A stretch of DNA of 64,000 nt from Roseivirga sp. E12 (GTDB taxonomy: Bacteria; Bacteroidota; Bacteroidia; Cytophagales; Cyclobacteriaceae), in assembly GCF_017592825.1 (NCBI RefSeq), contig NZ_JAGFMD010000009.1:124001-188000 (forward strand), given 5' to 3'. The position numbers were made by a program, and so were the translations under genes. Below, piece after piece: positions 43,268 to 53,019 of the stretch (the first letter of the stretch is position 1; each line of letters begins with the position of its first letter). The notes beneath the pieces are model-generated. The model saw only the letters and a list, made by a program, of their open reading frames with translations, did no database searches and was not told the origin of the DNA.

Positions 43268-45163
43268 ATGCAAGAAAAAGGTACTATCTCGATTCACACC
43301 GAGAACATTTTTCCCATCATTAAGAAGTTCCTCTACTCTGACCATGAAATCTTTTTGAGAGAGCTTGTTTCCAATGCAGTGGATGCTACTCAGAAACTCA
43401 AAAGGTTAGCATCACTAGGAGAATATACCGGAGAGGTTGGCGAAACAAGGGTTGAAGTAGCTGTCGATAAGAAGAAAAAGACCATCACCATTAGTGATAG
43501 TGGTATTGGTATGACGGCCGAAGAAATTAAAAAGTATATCAACCAAATCGCTTTTTCAGGCGCAACTGAATTCGTTGAGAAGTTCAAAGATGCCGGAGAC
43601 GCCAAAGAGATCATCGGTAAGTTTGGTCTTGGCTTTTACTCTGCCTTTATGGTAGCCGGCAAAGTTGAAATAGACAGTTTGTCATATCAAGAAGGCGCAG
43701 AGCCAGCCAAATGGATTTGTGATGGCAGCACTGAGTTTGAGATCAAGGCAGGCAAAAGAAAGACACGTGGTACTACCATTATTCTACATGTGAATGATGA
43801 TTCTGAGGAATTCTTGGAAGACATGCGTATTCAGAACATACTTGACAAATACGCTAAGTTCTTACCGATTGAGGTGAAATTTGGTGAGAAGGACGAGTCT
43901 GTTGAAGATGGCGAGGATAAAGAGGGCAAGAAAAAATATAAAACCATTAAGGTTGATAACATCATCAACAATACGACTCCTATCTGGACAAAGTCACCTT
44001 CTGAGCTCTCGGACGAGGACTACCTAAAATTCTACAAAGAACTTTATCCGTTCTCAGAAGAGCCATTATTCTGGATTCATCTGAATGTAGATTATCCCTT
44101 TGAACTAACAGGTATTCTTTATTTCCCTAAAATTAAGAATGACTTTGAAGTTCAGAAGAACAAAATCCAACTCTACTCTCGTCAGGTGTTTATTACGGAT
44201 GAGGTAAAGGATGTTGTACCTGAGTTCTTGATGCTATTACATGGTATCATCGATTCGCCAGACATTCCACTTAACGTTTCGAGAAGTTACTTGCAGTCTG
44301 ATGGAAACGTGAAAAAGATCAATGCCTACATCACAAAGAAAGTGGCAGACAAGCTGGGTGAGCTCTTCAAAAAAGAGAGAGAGTCATACGAGAGTAAGTG
44401 GGATGATATAGGACTCTTTGTTAAGTATGGAATGCTTTCTGAAGAGAAATTCTATGACAAGGCGAAGGACTTCGGCCTAGTGAAAAATACTGAAGGCAAA
44501 CACTTTACAATAGACGAGTACCAAAAGCATATTGAGACCAACCAGACAGACAAAGACAAGAACAGAATCTGGTTATACGCTTCAAACCCAGCTAAGCAAG
44601 ACAGCTTTATTGCTGCAGCAAAAGACAAGGGATATGATGTTATCGTTTTCGATACACCAATCGATAGTCACTTCATTAATCACATGGAGACTAAGCTTGA
44701 GAATACACAAATCAAGCGTGTTGATGCCGACAATGTTGACAAGCTGATCGATAAAGACGAAAAGCGTGAATTGGTTATTTCTGAAGAGCAAAAAGAAAAC
44801 CTAAAAGGTGTTTTCGAAAAGGCAATTGATAATGGTACATATAAAGTTTCCATAGAGCCATTGTCTCCTTCTGATGCCCCAGTAACAGTAACTATGCCTG
44901 AATTCATGAGAAGAATGAAGGAAATGCAAGCTACAGGTGGCGGAGGGGGATTCAACATGTTCGGATCCATGCCAGATACATATGATGTCTCAGTAAATGG
45001 CAACCACCCATTAGCGGATAAAATCATCAGTGCGAAAACAGATAAGACAAAAGAGAAAGTAGCGAAGCAAGCTTTTGATTTAGCACTTTTATCTCAGGGA
45101 CTTCTAGAAGGGAAAGACCTAACAGATTTTATCAAAAGAAGTACCGACCTTTTGAGTAAGTAA
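43268..45163 (+). CDS. htpG: molecular chaperone HtpG (Hsp90)
   Basis: HtpG is the bacterial Hsp90, a cytosolic ATP-dependent chaperone. The 631-residue protein has the N-terminal GHKL ATPase motifs (FLRELVSNAVDA near residue 28-39, DSGIGMT near 78, GKFGLGFYSAF near 119-129, GTTIILH), the middle domain with RQVFITDEV and NVSRSYLQ, and a C-terminal domain with a Gly-rich ATGGGGGFNMFGSM linker near 555. Length fits. It is monocistronic, with a terminator 19 bp after the stop. Confidence 0.96.
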   Translation: MQEKGTISIHTENIFPIIKKFLYSDHEIFLRELVSNAVDATQKLKRLASLGEYTGEVGETRVEVAVDKKKKTITISDSGIGMTAEEIKKYINQIAFSGATEFVEKFKDAGDAKEIIGKFGLGFYSAFMVAGKVEIDSLSYQEGAEPAKWICDGSTEFEIKAGKRKTRGTTIILHVNDDSEEFLEDMRIQNILDKYAKFLPIEVKFGEKDESVEDGEDKEGKKKYKTIKVDNIINNTTPIWTKSPSELSDEDYLKFYKELYPFSEEPLFWIHLNVDYPFELTGILYFPKIKNDFEVQKNKIQLYSRQVFITDEVKDVVPEFLMLLHGIIDSPDIPLNVSRSYLQSDGNVKKINAYITKKVADKLGELFKKERESYESKWDDIGLFVKYGMLSEEKFYDKAKDFGLVKNTEGKHFTIDEYQKHIETNQTDKDKNRIWLYASNPAKQDSFIAAAKDKGYDVIVFDTPIDSHFINHMETKLENTQIKRVDADNVDKLIDKDEKRELVISEEQKENLKGVFEKAIDNGTYKVSIEPLSPSDAPVTVTMPEFMRRMKEMQATGGGGGFNMFGSMPDTYDVSVNGNHPLADKIISAKTDKTKEKVAKQAFDLALLSQGLLEGKDLTDFIKRSTDLLSK

Positions 45164-45182
45164 TAGTTTTGAAATATACTTG

Positions 45183-45212
45183 AAGGCCACTCTTAAAAGG
45201 GTGGCCTTTTTT
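45183..45212 (+). terminator. Rho-independent terminator of htpG
   Basis: AAGGCCAC (45183-45190) pairs with GTGGCCTT (45201-45208) and a T-run follows to 45212. Confidence 0.88.
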
Positions 45213-45216
45213 GATT

Positions 45217-45254
45217 CCGACCGCCAGCGAACACTCCCGTCCTTATAAGGACAG
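45217..45254 (+). promoter_or_regulatory. putative activator site upstream of first FtsX permease
   Basis: CCGACCGCCAGCGAACACT (45217-45235) is followed by the palindrome GTCCTTATAAGGAC (45239-45252). The same 19-mer and a similar palindrome recur at 47898-47935. Both lie about 97 bp upstream of a -24/-12-like element, the usual distance of a sigma-54 enhancer site. Confidence 0.55.
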
Positions 45255-45313
45255 CACAAAACCTGAAAGAAATTCAAAATCAGCCATTAGTCAACTCAGA
45301 GATACATTACCCA

Positions 45314-45330
45314 TTGGCATCCTATTTGAC
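45314..45330 (+). promoter_or_regulatory. candidate sigma-54 promoter of first FtsX permease
   Basis: TTGGCATCCTATTTGA has GG and GA separated by 10 bp, the -24/-12 spacing, with TTGGCA matching the -24 box well and TTGA the -12 box partly. It lies 34 bp before the start codon. Confidence 0.5.
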
Positions 45331-45363
45331 TTAGCTGCCCTAGAATTCCTAAATTGATCTGCC

Positions 45364-47865
45364 ATGCTTATTAATATGCTTACCATCGCTTGGAGAAGTG
45401 CCACCAGACACAAGCAATTTACTTTGCTCAATATCCTCGGTCTGTCCATTGGCATAACAGCTTCACTGCTTATCGGACTCTATGTATTGGAGGAAATGTC
45501 TTATGACAATTTTCATACAAAAGGAGATCGAATATACCGCATTAACCAATCAATGATATGGGGCGATTGGAAAGACGAGTTTGGTTCAACTGGTCCCAAT
45601 TTAGCCGTAGCACTAAGGTCTGATGTGCCTGAATTTGAGGAGGTAACAAGACTTAGATCTCCTGGGAGACAATTGGTATCCTATCAAGCAGACGAAGGTA
45701 AACTTGTCTCATTTCGAGAGCGTGGAATTTTGATTGCTGAACAAAATTTCTTCAATATCTTCTCTCTTCCTCTCTTAGAAGGAAGTGTCGATCAGGCACT
45801 ATTAACCCCCCTGAGCGTGGTCATCACAGAAAAAATGGCATTAAAATATTTCGGTGATGAAGAACCTATTGGTAAAACTTTAAAAATCGATGAAGAAAGA
45901 GGAGAGGTAAGATCCTTCATCGTCACAGCTGTTATGGCCAATATGCCTACCAATTCACATATCCAGTTCGATATGCTGACCTCGATGAGCAGCTATCCAA
46001 ATATTAAAAGACGAGAATATCAGTGGATGTGGACGCAATTTGGCACCTATGGCCTTGTGCTTCCAGACACCGATATCGAGTCACTAGAAGCAAAAATCCA
46101 GGCCATACCACCTAAATGGGCCGGTGTACGTGCACTTGGAAAGACCTTCGATGAATTTGTGGAAGGAAAAGAATGGTCATTATTCATGCAACCTATCAGA
46201 GATGTTTATATGCAGTCTGCTTCAAGCGGCAACAGGTTTGGCCCATCAGGCGACCGTGTGTATGTTCAAATATTCGGGGCTGTGGGGCTGCTTATCTTGC
46301 TGCTCTCGAGCATCAACTTTATGAATTTGTCAACGGCTCGTTCTGCAAATCGGGCCAAAGAAGTCGGTATCCGAAAGACTCTCGGATCTCCAAAAAGGGC
46401 ACTTATAAGGCAATTTATGTTTGAGTCAATCATGTTTGTGCTAGTAAGTACTATCATTGCCTTAGTGGCAACAGAAGTCTCCCTTAGTGCCTTTAACACA
46501 CTAGCCAATACGAGTCTTTCACTCTACTCCAAATTGGTCAATCCATCATTCATAGCACTTTTAGGAGGGTTCATTTTGTTCCTGGGTATAGCTACCGGAA
46601 GCTACCCCGCTTTTTACCTCTCTTCCTTCAACCCTATCGAAGTGCTGAAAGGAAAGTTGAGTACTGGTTTTAAAGGGAAATCTGTAAGAAACGGACTTGT
46701 AGTCTTTCAATTTACAATCACGATTGCCTTAATCATCTGTGCGCTATTTGTACAGAAGCAATTAGACTATGCATCAAATGAGAACTTAGGATTTGATAGT
46801 GATAACATCTTACAAATCCATAACATCGAGTTGCTTAACAGTAATAATCAAGAAACTTTTCAAACCTTATTGAAGTCGAATACTGCCTTTGAAGAAATAG
46901 GCCTTTCGGACGCTGTGCCTCCCAACATATGGGGAGAAGATAACTATAGACCAGCTGATGACACGGAAAACAAAGGCATAAACCTCAACAGACTTAGGGC
47001 CTCGGAGGAGTATTTGAACATGTTGGATTTAGAATTTTCAACTGGGCGCAGTTTTGATAAAACGTTAGAGACTGACAAATATAAAATCATCCTGAATGAG
47101 ACCGCTGTTAGAGATTTTGGATGGGGAATTAAGGAAAATTATACTGAAGATTCACCCATTGGAAAACAGATTACTTTCGTAGATAATAATGAAGTCATTC
47201 TTTTCGAGGTAATCGGTGTTGTAAAAGACTTCAATTTTAACTCGGTGAAGTATGAAATTGGCCCACTGCTGATTGTTCATGAAGACAATGATCTCATGTG
47301 GGAAAGTGGCCGTGACTTCATCTCCATCAGACTAAACAAGGACTTTGTTCAAAAGACATCAGATCTATCCGCTCTACTGAAGGATGTTGAAAGCAAATTA
47401 TCGGATATCAATCCAGGAGTACCTTTCGAGTACTCTCTGATGGATCAAAACTTTGAAGCCCAATTCAGAACCGAACAACAAATGGGTCAAGTACTCAATG
47501 TATTCACAGTAATGGCATTAAGCATTGCCTGTCTTGGATTGTTCGGCTTGGCCGCTTTCTCTGCAGAACAAAGGAAAAAGGAGCTTGGTGTAAGGAAGAT
47601 ACTGGGTGCATCGGTATACAGATTGATGTATGTATTCACGGCTGAATTTACAGTGCTGGTTTTCATAGCACTCCTTATTGCGAGTCCTCTTGCCTACCTT
47701 TTTGTAAAAGACTGGTTGACTAATTTTGCGTACACCACTCCAATCACACCAGTAGTGTTTATTGGAGCTGCCATCGGATCGCTCGGTTTAGCGTGGATTA
47801 CGATAGGCCTTCAATCGCTAAGAGCGGCTAACACAAATCCTGTAGAGGTATTAAGAGATGAATAA
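45364..47865 (+). CDS. FtsX/MacB-type ABC transporter permease (first of a tandem pair)
   Basis: An 833-residue membrane protein with two MacB-type periplasmic domains and two FtsX-like membrane bundles. Membrane segments lie near residues 20-40, 300-320, 355-375, 395-415, 440-460, 705-725, 755-775 and 795-815. The cytoplasmic motif RAKEVGIRKTLGS recurs as KKELGVRKILGAS near the C-terminus, and the protein ends in the family signature ANTNPVEVLRDE. Such large permeases export or extrude envelope molecules with a separate ATPase, which is not in the window. A paralog follows 182 bp downstream. Confidence 0.92.
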   Translation: MLINMLTIAWRSATRHKQFTLLNILGLSIGITASLLIGLYVLEEMSYDNFHTKGDRIYRINQSMIWGDWKDEFGSTGPNLAVALRSDVPEFEEVTRLRSPGRQLVSYQADEGKLVSFRERGILIAEQNFFNIFSLPLLEGSVDQALLTPLSVVITEKMALKYFGDEEPIGKTLKIDEERGEVRSFIVTAVMANMPTNSHIQFDMLTSMSSYPNIKRREYQWMWTQFGTYGLVLPDTDIESLEAKIQAIPPKWAGVRALGKTFDEFVEGKEWSLFMQPIRDVYMQSASSGNRFGPSGDRVYVQIFGAVGLLILLLSSINFMNLSTARSANRAKEVGIRKTLGSPKRALIRQFMFESIMFVLVSTIIALVATEVSLSAFNTLANTSLSLYSKLVNPSFIALLGGFILFLGIATGSYPAFYLSSFNPIEVLKGKLSTGFKGKSVRNGLVVFQFTITIALIICALFVQKQLDYASNENLGFDSDNILQIHNIELLNSNNQETFQTLLKSNTAFEEIGLSDAVPPNIWGEDNYRPADDTENKGINLNRLRASEEYLNMLDLEFSTGRSFDKTLETDKYKIILNETAVRDFGWGIKENYTEDSPIGKQITFVDNNEVILFEVIGVVKDFNFNSVKYEIGPLLIVHEDNDLMWESGRDFISIRLNKDFVQKTSDLSALLKDVESKLSDINPGVPFEYSLMDQNFEAQFRTEQQMGQVLNVFTVMALSIACLGLFGLAAFSAEQRKKELGVRKILGASVYRLMYVFTAEFTVLVFIALLIASPLAYLFVKDWLTNFAYTTPITPVVFIGAAIGSLGLAWITIGLQSLRAANTNPVEVLRDE

Positions 47866-47897
47866 AGAATTATTCTAAAATCCACCCTCATTTATAA

Positions 47898-47935
47898 CCG
47901 ACCGCCAGCGAACACTACTGTTCTTGAGGGAACAG
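47898..47935 (+). promoter_or_regulatory. putative activator site upstream of second FtsX permease
   Basis: The 19-mer CCGACCGCCAGCGAACACT (47898-47916) is identical to the one at 45217. It is followed by CTGTTC (47918-47923) and GAACAG (47930-47935), an inverted repeat with changed sequence but kept symmetry. Confidence 0.55.
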
Positions 47936-47993
47936 AGTATTCAAATTTCAAAACCAAAAATGCCCCTTACTATCTTAAAATGTACATTTTCTT

Positions 47994-48009
47994 TTGGCAT
48001 TGCTTTTGG
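47994..48009 (+). promoter_or_regulatory. candidate sigma-54 promoter of second FtsX permease
   Basis: TTGGCATTGCTTTTGG has GG and GG separated by 10 bp, with a full TTGGCA -24 box and TTGG as -12 box. It lies 38 bp before the ATG and 96 bp after the start of the activator site, mirroring the first copy. Confidence 0.5.
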
Positions 48010-48047
48010 AAAGCATTATCTGATTTAGAATAATTAAATTGATTGCG

Positions 48048-50555
48048 ATGTTAAAGAACATGTTCAAAATAGCCTGGAGAAATGCCAAAAGACAAAAGCA
48101 ATTTACGCTTTTGAACGTCCTTGGACTATCTATAGGAATTACCGCTTGTCTCCTCATTGGGTTATATGCTCAGGATGAAATGTCATATGATAAATTTCAT
48201 GAAAAAGGAGATCGCATCTATCGCATTAACCAATCAATGATATGGGGAGACTGGAATGATCAGTTCGCCTCTACTGGCCCAAACCTTGCCGTTGCCTTGA
48301 AAACTGACCTACCTGAATTTGAACAGGTGACTCGTATTCATGAAAGTGGTGACCAAATCGTCACTTATAAACCTCACAATGGAAGGCAAAGAACTTTCAA
48401 CGAGCGAGAGTTTTATATCGCAGAAGAAAATTTCTTTGACATCTTTTCATTTAATCTTCTGGAAGGTGACCCAAAAACGGCATTAAAAAATCCATCAAGC
48501 ATTGTGATCACAAAAGAGATGGCGATTAAATACTTTGATGATCAAGACGCCATGGGCAAAACGCTAGAAGTACAACAGGGTCAGGAAATCCTTCCTTTTA
48601 CGGTTTCCGGAATTGTTGAAGAGGTCCCAAAGCATTCTCATCTTCAGTTTGATATGCTTGCCTCCATGAGCACTTATCAGCATATCAAGCAACGAGAGTG
48701 GACTTGGATTTGGACCACTTTTGTCACCTATGGGTTGGTAAATGAAGGTACTGACATACAAGCGTTGGAGGAAAAACTACAAGCCATCCCTCCCAAATGG
48801 ACAGCCGCTACCATGAAACGCGTATTTGGTCAAACATATGAGCAGTACATGTCGGACGGGAGAACTTGGGACTTATACCTGCAACCAGTTGACGAGGCTT
48901 ATCTTTATTCTCCTCCTTCAGGAAACAGGCTTGGTCCGGTTGGGGATGTTGCCTATGTCAGAATTTTCCTAGCGGTAGGTTTCCTTATCCTAGTCTTGTC
49001 AAGTATTAATTTTATGAATTTATCTACTGCAAGATCAAGCAACCGTGCCAAAGAAGTGGGAATTCGAAAAGTGCTGGGCTCAGAAAAGAGAGCACTTGTC
49101 CAGCAATTTATTTTTGAGGCCGTTTTGTTCACTTCACTCAGCACTGTTCTGGCCATGGTATTAACAGAATTCAGCCTTAACAGTTTCAATCAAATCGCCA
49201 ACAAAGAACTTAGTCTGTATGCTCAATTAGGTAATCCTATCTTCTTGGCCGTTATAGTTGGTTTCATGTTGATACTTGGAATATTGTCAGGCAGCTATCC
49301 AGCGTTTTATCTTTCCTCATTCAGACCAATCGAAGTGCTAAAGGGAAAAATAACTGCTGGTTTTAAGGGTAAAGGCATTAGAAATACACTAGTGGTTTTC
49401 CAGTTCGCGATCTCAGTAGCATTGATCATCAGTACATTCTTTGTACAAAGGCAACTAAACTATGCGACCACCTTTGACATTGGCTTTGATAGGGAAAATG
49501 TTCTACAGATTCACAACATATATGGTCTAAACCAAGCTGAGCTTGAAACTTTTCAAAACAACCTTCTGGATAAACCGGCTTTTAGCCACGTAGGGTTCTC
49601 AGACGTTGTTCCTCCGAATGTCTGGAACGAGGATAAATACAAAGCCCATGGCCCAGACAATGAGCCTCTGACGCTTAATCGACTAAGAGCGAATGAGGGA
49701 TATGTTGATTTAATTGCGCCCAAGTTTTTAGCTGGTAGGAATTTTGACAAAACCAGAGGCACCGATAAATATGCGATTATACTCAATGCGGCTAGCGTCA
49801 AGGCTTTGGGTTGGGGAACTCCTGACACGTATCATGAAGATTCTCCAATCGGAAAACATGTGACCTATCCCACAAGTACAAAGGCACTATTCGAAGTGAT
49901 TGGAGTAGTAGACGATTTTAATTTTAACAGTTTGAAAGTGGATATCAACCCATTGATCCTTATTAATGAGCACAATGACATCGAATGGACGAATACCAGG
50001 GAAAGTTATGTATCCATGCGTATCAACCCCCAAGCCATCAGCGATGCAGCATCATTAAAGGCCATAATTCAGACCGTTCAAAATGAATTAGAAGCATTGG
50101 ACCCCGCATTGCCTTTTGAGTATAGCTTTATGGATCAGGTTTTCGAAAATAGTTTTCGAAGTGAGCAGCGAATGGGGAAAGTACTCAACATATTTACGGT
50201 GATGGCCTTGACCATTGCTTCTCTGGGACTTTTTGGCTTGGCTGCATTCTCTGCAGAGCAAAGGATAAAAGAGCTTGGGGTGAGGAAGGTACTTGGCGCA
50301 AAAACCACTGACTTGATCATTTCATTTTCGTCAGAGTTTACAAAGCTGGTAGTCATTGCTTTAATCATCGCAATACCTCTAGCCTATTTTGCGGTAAATT
50401 CCTGGTTGGCTGATTTTCCGTACAAAACACCTATGGAACCACTAGTCTTTATCACTGCCGGTCTCTCAGCCTTAGTCATATCCTGGCTGACCATAAGTTA
50501 TCAGTCTTTTAAAGCAGCAAATAGAAATCCGATAGAAGCATTGAGGGATCAATAA
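48048..50555 (+). CDS. FtsX/MacB-type ABC transporter permease (second of a tandem pair)
   Basis: An 835-residue paralog of the preceding permease, similar along its whole length (QKQFTLLNVLGLSIGIT, YRINQSMIWGDWND, RAKEVGIRKVLGS, KELGVRKVLGA, NPIEALRDQ). The ATG at 48048 (MLKNMFKIAWRN) aligns with the start of the first copy (MLINMLTIAWRS); an upstream TTG would add three residues. Topology is as for the first copy. The intergenic control region is duplicated along with the gene, so both are probably induced together by one activator. No ATPase partner gene is nearby. Confidence 0.92.
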   Translation: MLKNMFKIAWRNAKRQKQFTLLNVLGLSIGITACLLIGLYAQDEMSYDKFHEKGDRIYRINQSMIWGDWNDQFASTGPNLAVALKTDLPEFEQVTRIHESGDQIVTYKPHNGRQRTFNEREFYIAEENFFDIFSFNLLEGDPKTALKNPSSIVITKEMAIKYFDDQDAMGKTLEVQQGQEILPFTVSGIVEEVPKHSHLQFDMLASMSTYQHIKQREWTWIWTTFVTYGLVNEGTDIQALEEKLQAIPPKWTAATMKRVFGQTYEQYMSDGRTWDLYLQPVDEAYLYSPPSGNRLGPVGDVAYVRIFLAVGFLILVLSSINFMNLSTARSSNRAKEVGIRKVLGSEKRALVQQFIFEAVLFTSLSTVLAMVLTEFSLNSFNQIANKELSLYAQLGNPIFLAVIVGFMLILGILSGSYPAFYLSSFRPIEVLKGKITAGFKGKGIRNTLVVFQFAISVALIISTFFVQRQLNYATTFDIGFDRENVLQIHNIYGLNQAELETFQNNLLDKPAFSHVGFSDVVPPNVWNEDKYKAHGPDNEPLTLNRLRANEGYVDLIAPKFLAGRNFDKTRGTDKYAIILNAASVKALGWGTPDTYHEDSPIGKHVTYPTSTKALFEVIGVVDDFNFNSLKVDINPLILINEHNDIEWTNTRESYVSMRINPQAISDAASLKAIIQTVQNELEALDPALPFEYSFMDQVFENSFRSEQRMGKVLNIFTVMALTIASLGLFGLAAFSAEQRIKELGVRKVLGAKTTDLIISFSSEFTKLVVIALIIAIPLAYFAVNSWLADFPYKTPMEPLVFITAGLSALVISWLTISYQSFKAANRNPIEALRDQ

Positions 50556-50566
50556 CCTTCAGGGGT

Positions 50567-51481
50567 CTAAATGGCCTCCGCTTCACTTCTGGTATATTTC
50601 CATCTTTTATGTGACCATAAATAATCAGATGGACTTTGAAGGACAGTCTGCGACAGTCGTCTGACATATTCTTCAATAATTCCTGTATCACTCTTTTGAT
50701 AAGGAGGGGAGGCGATTTGCTCAAAAGTAATTTCGTAGTGACCCCTCTTCTTTCTTTTGATATCTGCATAAAACACTGGATAGCCTGCCATCTTAGCGAT
50801 ACGTTCGGAACCTGCATAGAATGCGGTTTCCCTATTAAGAAAATCGAACCATTGTTTATCAGCCTTAATGGTCGGCAACTGGTCCGCAACAATGCCAATA
50901 ACTCTAGGTTGATTTCTTCTCTTAAAAATCTCTTTAAGAGAATCTTCTTTTGATACTGCCATCCCTCCATGTTTTGTCCTAAGCTGGAGCATGATCTTGT
51001 CGAAGTAGATACTCCCCATTGGCTTGTAAATAAACTCCAAGGGGTAATCCAATTGCTGACTTACAGAAAATGCCGGCCATTCCCAATGAGCCGCATGTGT
51101 GCCCATAATTATTACTGCCTGTCCATTTCTGAGGTATTCCTCGATCTGATCTAAATTGACCAATGGGGCGTGTTTTGACCAGTCTTTTCTCTTAAAACTA
51201 TAAGCAAAAATCATTTCCAGAAAAACCTGACAAAATTGACGGTAAAAACGCCTTGCGACCTGATTGATCTCCTTCTTTGACTTTTGTGGAAAAGAGACCC
51301 TTAGATTCTCCAATACAACCTTTTTACGATAGCTTAGAATGTGATACCCTAGAAAAGCTGCCGCTTCCGCAAAAGGGTATAAAAGCCAATGAGGTAAAAG
51401 AGAGAGTATTCTGATAAAGAGCATTCTGAGTTTTGGTGCGAATTTAAGCAGACAACGATATACTAATCTCATTAGATTCAA
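50567..51481 (-). CDS. LpxL/HtrB-type lysophospholipid or lipid A acyltransferase
   Basis: A 304-residue inner-membrane acyltransferase. The HxxxxE catalytic motif lies in MGTHAAHWEW near residues 126-135, and the substrate block FIYKPMGSIYFDKIM near 149-163 and a GIVADQLP segment near 193 fit the family. A hydrophobic N-terminal segment (near 20-45) anchors it. In Bacteroidota these enzymes may act on lipid A or on aminolipids. An ATG three codons in is an alternative start. It converges with the second permease with an 11-bp gap. Confidence 0.85.
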   Translation of the reverse strand: MNLMRLVYRCLLKFAPKLRMLFIRILSLLPHWLLYPFAEAAAFLGYHILSYRKKVVLENLRVSFPQKSKKEINQVARRFYRQFCQVFLEMIFAYSFKRKDWSKHAPLVNLDQIEEYLRNGQAVIIMGTHAAHWEWPAFSVSQQLDYPLEFIYKPMGSIYFDKIMLQLRTKHGGMAVSKEDSLKEIFKRRNQPRVIGIVADQLPTIKADKQWFDFLNRETAFYAGSERIAKMAGYPVFYADIKRKKRGHYEITFEQIASPPYQKSDTGIIEEYVRRLSQTVLQSPSDYLWSHKRWKYTRSEAEAI

Positions 51482-51490
51482 AAAGACATA

Positions 51491-51518
51491 AAAAAAGACA
51501 CCATAAGGTGCCTTTTTT
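51491..51518 (-). terminator. Rho-independent terminator of the SnoaL-like gene
   Basis: AAAAAAGACACC (51491-51502) pairs with GGTGCCTTTTTT (51507-51518) around ATAA. The one imperfect pair is a G-U wobble on the minus strand, so the structure favours that direction. Confidence 0.8.
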
Positions 51519-51534
51519 CATTTGTCGTCTTCAA

Positions 51535-51894
51535 CTACGCATGGTAGAATCGCTCTGAAACGATTTTACCATCTTCCCACTTATCGACAACTGTTTGTTC
51601 AACTTTTACATGTACTCCATCTTTTTGGATGTACTCCATTACTCCTTCATAGAAGCTTACGTTACCGTTTACGGCAGTGTTAAAGGCTTCATATCTGATA
51701 AATTCTCCTACCCCTGACAATACCTCTTTCTCTTGAGCTATCACATTAGCTTTACCTGATTTGGGAGTATCGTTGCCCTCTGCTAGAGTGACATTTTCCG
51801 ATAGATATTTCTCTTGCGCTTCAATGAATTGACCCTGACTTAAAAGTGATAAAAGGTCTTTTAAATTTTCTTCGATGTTTGATTGCTGTGACAT
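51535..51894 (-). CDS. SnoaL-like / NTF2-fold protein
   Basis: A 119-residue cytoplasmic protein with the helix-then-curved-sheet pattern of the NTF2/SnoaL superfamily: LLSLLSQGQFIEAQEKYLSENVTLAEG, then NVSFYEGVMEYIQKDG and VEQTVVDKWEDGKIVSERFYHA. Such proteins may be small enzymes or binding proteins, and no catalytic set can be named. It is monocistronic, with a terminator 17 bp after its stop. Confidence 0.75.
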   Translation of the reverse strand: MSQQSNIEENLKDLLSLLSQGQFIEAQEKYLSENVTLAEGNDTPKSGKANVIAQEKEVLSGVGEFIRYEAFNTAVNGNVSFYEGVMEYIQKDGVHVKVEQTVVDKWEDGKIVSERFYHA

Positions 51895-51986
51895 GATTTT
51901 GATTGTTTAAAAATTTCAATGTTACAACATTAATATATTCAAAATAAGTTCACCAAAGCAAAAATTAATTTTCAACTATCAGGAAA

Positions 51987-52817
51987 TCATCGATTAAAGA
52001 GCCACAGAACAGCTTCTGAAAATTCTGATCGCCAGAACTTTTCATTGTGCTCACCTTCAGGATTAATTTTAGAGGTGAGCTGATCGTCCGGATGGCCCTT
52101 ATCTAGAATTTTTTCGACCATCTGCTGCATAGGCACAACCATAACCGCACCCTCTTTTTCTCCCATAAGGAAATTTAGCCTGGCATCGGAGGGCAAACCT
52201 GTCCTCTCTACTTGCTCAAATGGGCCAGTCCCCCACCAATAAGAAGGCGAGAATACACCAGCCTTACTGAAAACTTCTGGGTACTTATAGATTGCATAAT
52301 GTGAGATCAGACCTCCCAATGAACTTCCCATAACCCCAGTATTCGGTCTGTCAGGTTTGGTTCTAAAGTTTTCATCCATATAAGGCTTAACAACATCGAC
52401 TAGAAAACTCATATAAGCCTCACCTTCTGCTTTACCATACTGTGGATGATCCCAGGCGGTTAGTTCATGAATTCTATTCTCACCACCATTATCAATACCA
52501 ACGACTATTAGATCAAAGTTGGATGTATTGCTTAATGAATCAAGTGTTTCGTCAATCCCCCATTCACCCGCAAATGAAGTTGAATCTTCAAATAGGTTCT
52601 GACCATCGTGCATATACAGCACAGGATATCTCTCATCACTATCCGTATAACCAGGTGGTGTATAGACACGAATTGTTCTCGGTTCATCCTGACCTGGAAT
52701 CACACCAATATTCTCTATTACGGTCAATTTACCTGATGTCTCAACTCGGGTTGCATTCTTGTACGATTGACAAGAAAACAACACTATGGACATGATAAAC
52801 AACAGTATGCTTTTCAT
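51987..52817 (-). CDS. alpha/beta-hydrolase esterase lipoprotein
   Basis: The start at 52817 gives the lipoprotein signal MKSILLFIMSIVLFSC; an upstream in-frame ATG would add 14 polar residues. The 276-residue protein is an esterase of the EsteraseD/Fes type: RTIRVYTPPGY near 45, PVLYMHDGQNLF near 63-74, the nucleophile in GVMGSSLGGLISHYA near 155-169, and the likely catalytic His in PEGEHNEKFW near 258. It is periplasmic or surface-anchored. It could cleave siderophore esters or carbohydrate esters; the sequence does not decide. Confidence 0.82.
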   Translation of the reverse strand: MKSILLFIMSIVLFSCQSYKNATRVETSGKLTVIENIGVIPGQDEPRTIRVYTPPGYTDSDERYPVLYMHDGQNLFEDSTSFAGEWGIDETLDSLSNTSNFDLIVVGIDNGGENRIHELTAWDHPQYGKAEGEAYMSFLVDVVKPYMDENFRTKPDRPNTGVMGSSLGGLISHYAIYKYPEVFSKAGVFSPSYWWGTGPFEQVERTGLPSDARLNFLMGEKEGAVMVVPMQQMVEKILDKGHPDDQLTSKINPEGEHNEKFWRSEFSEAVLWLFNR

Positions 52818-53019
52818 AAATCGGATTTGAGAGAAAGATATCCGTTTTGAATTAATCATTGAAGTCTAACGCTGAAATATCTTATTCCATTACTACTTGT
52901 GGCCGCAGTCTACATCCCACGAGCATCATTTCACAGAACAGCTAGGCTATTCTACAACTCAGCCAAAAACTACTTCCTCGTGCATGGTTATAGACGTCTA
53001 ATAGACAAAACCAACTATT

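Noticed and set aside
50509-50970. Overlapping minus-strand frame inside the acyltransferase gene
   Set aside because: It is in another frame of a gene with clear LpxL motifs; the product is Cys/Arg-rich and lacks any known pattern.
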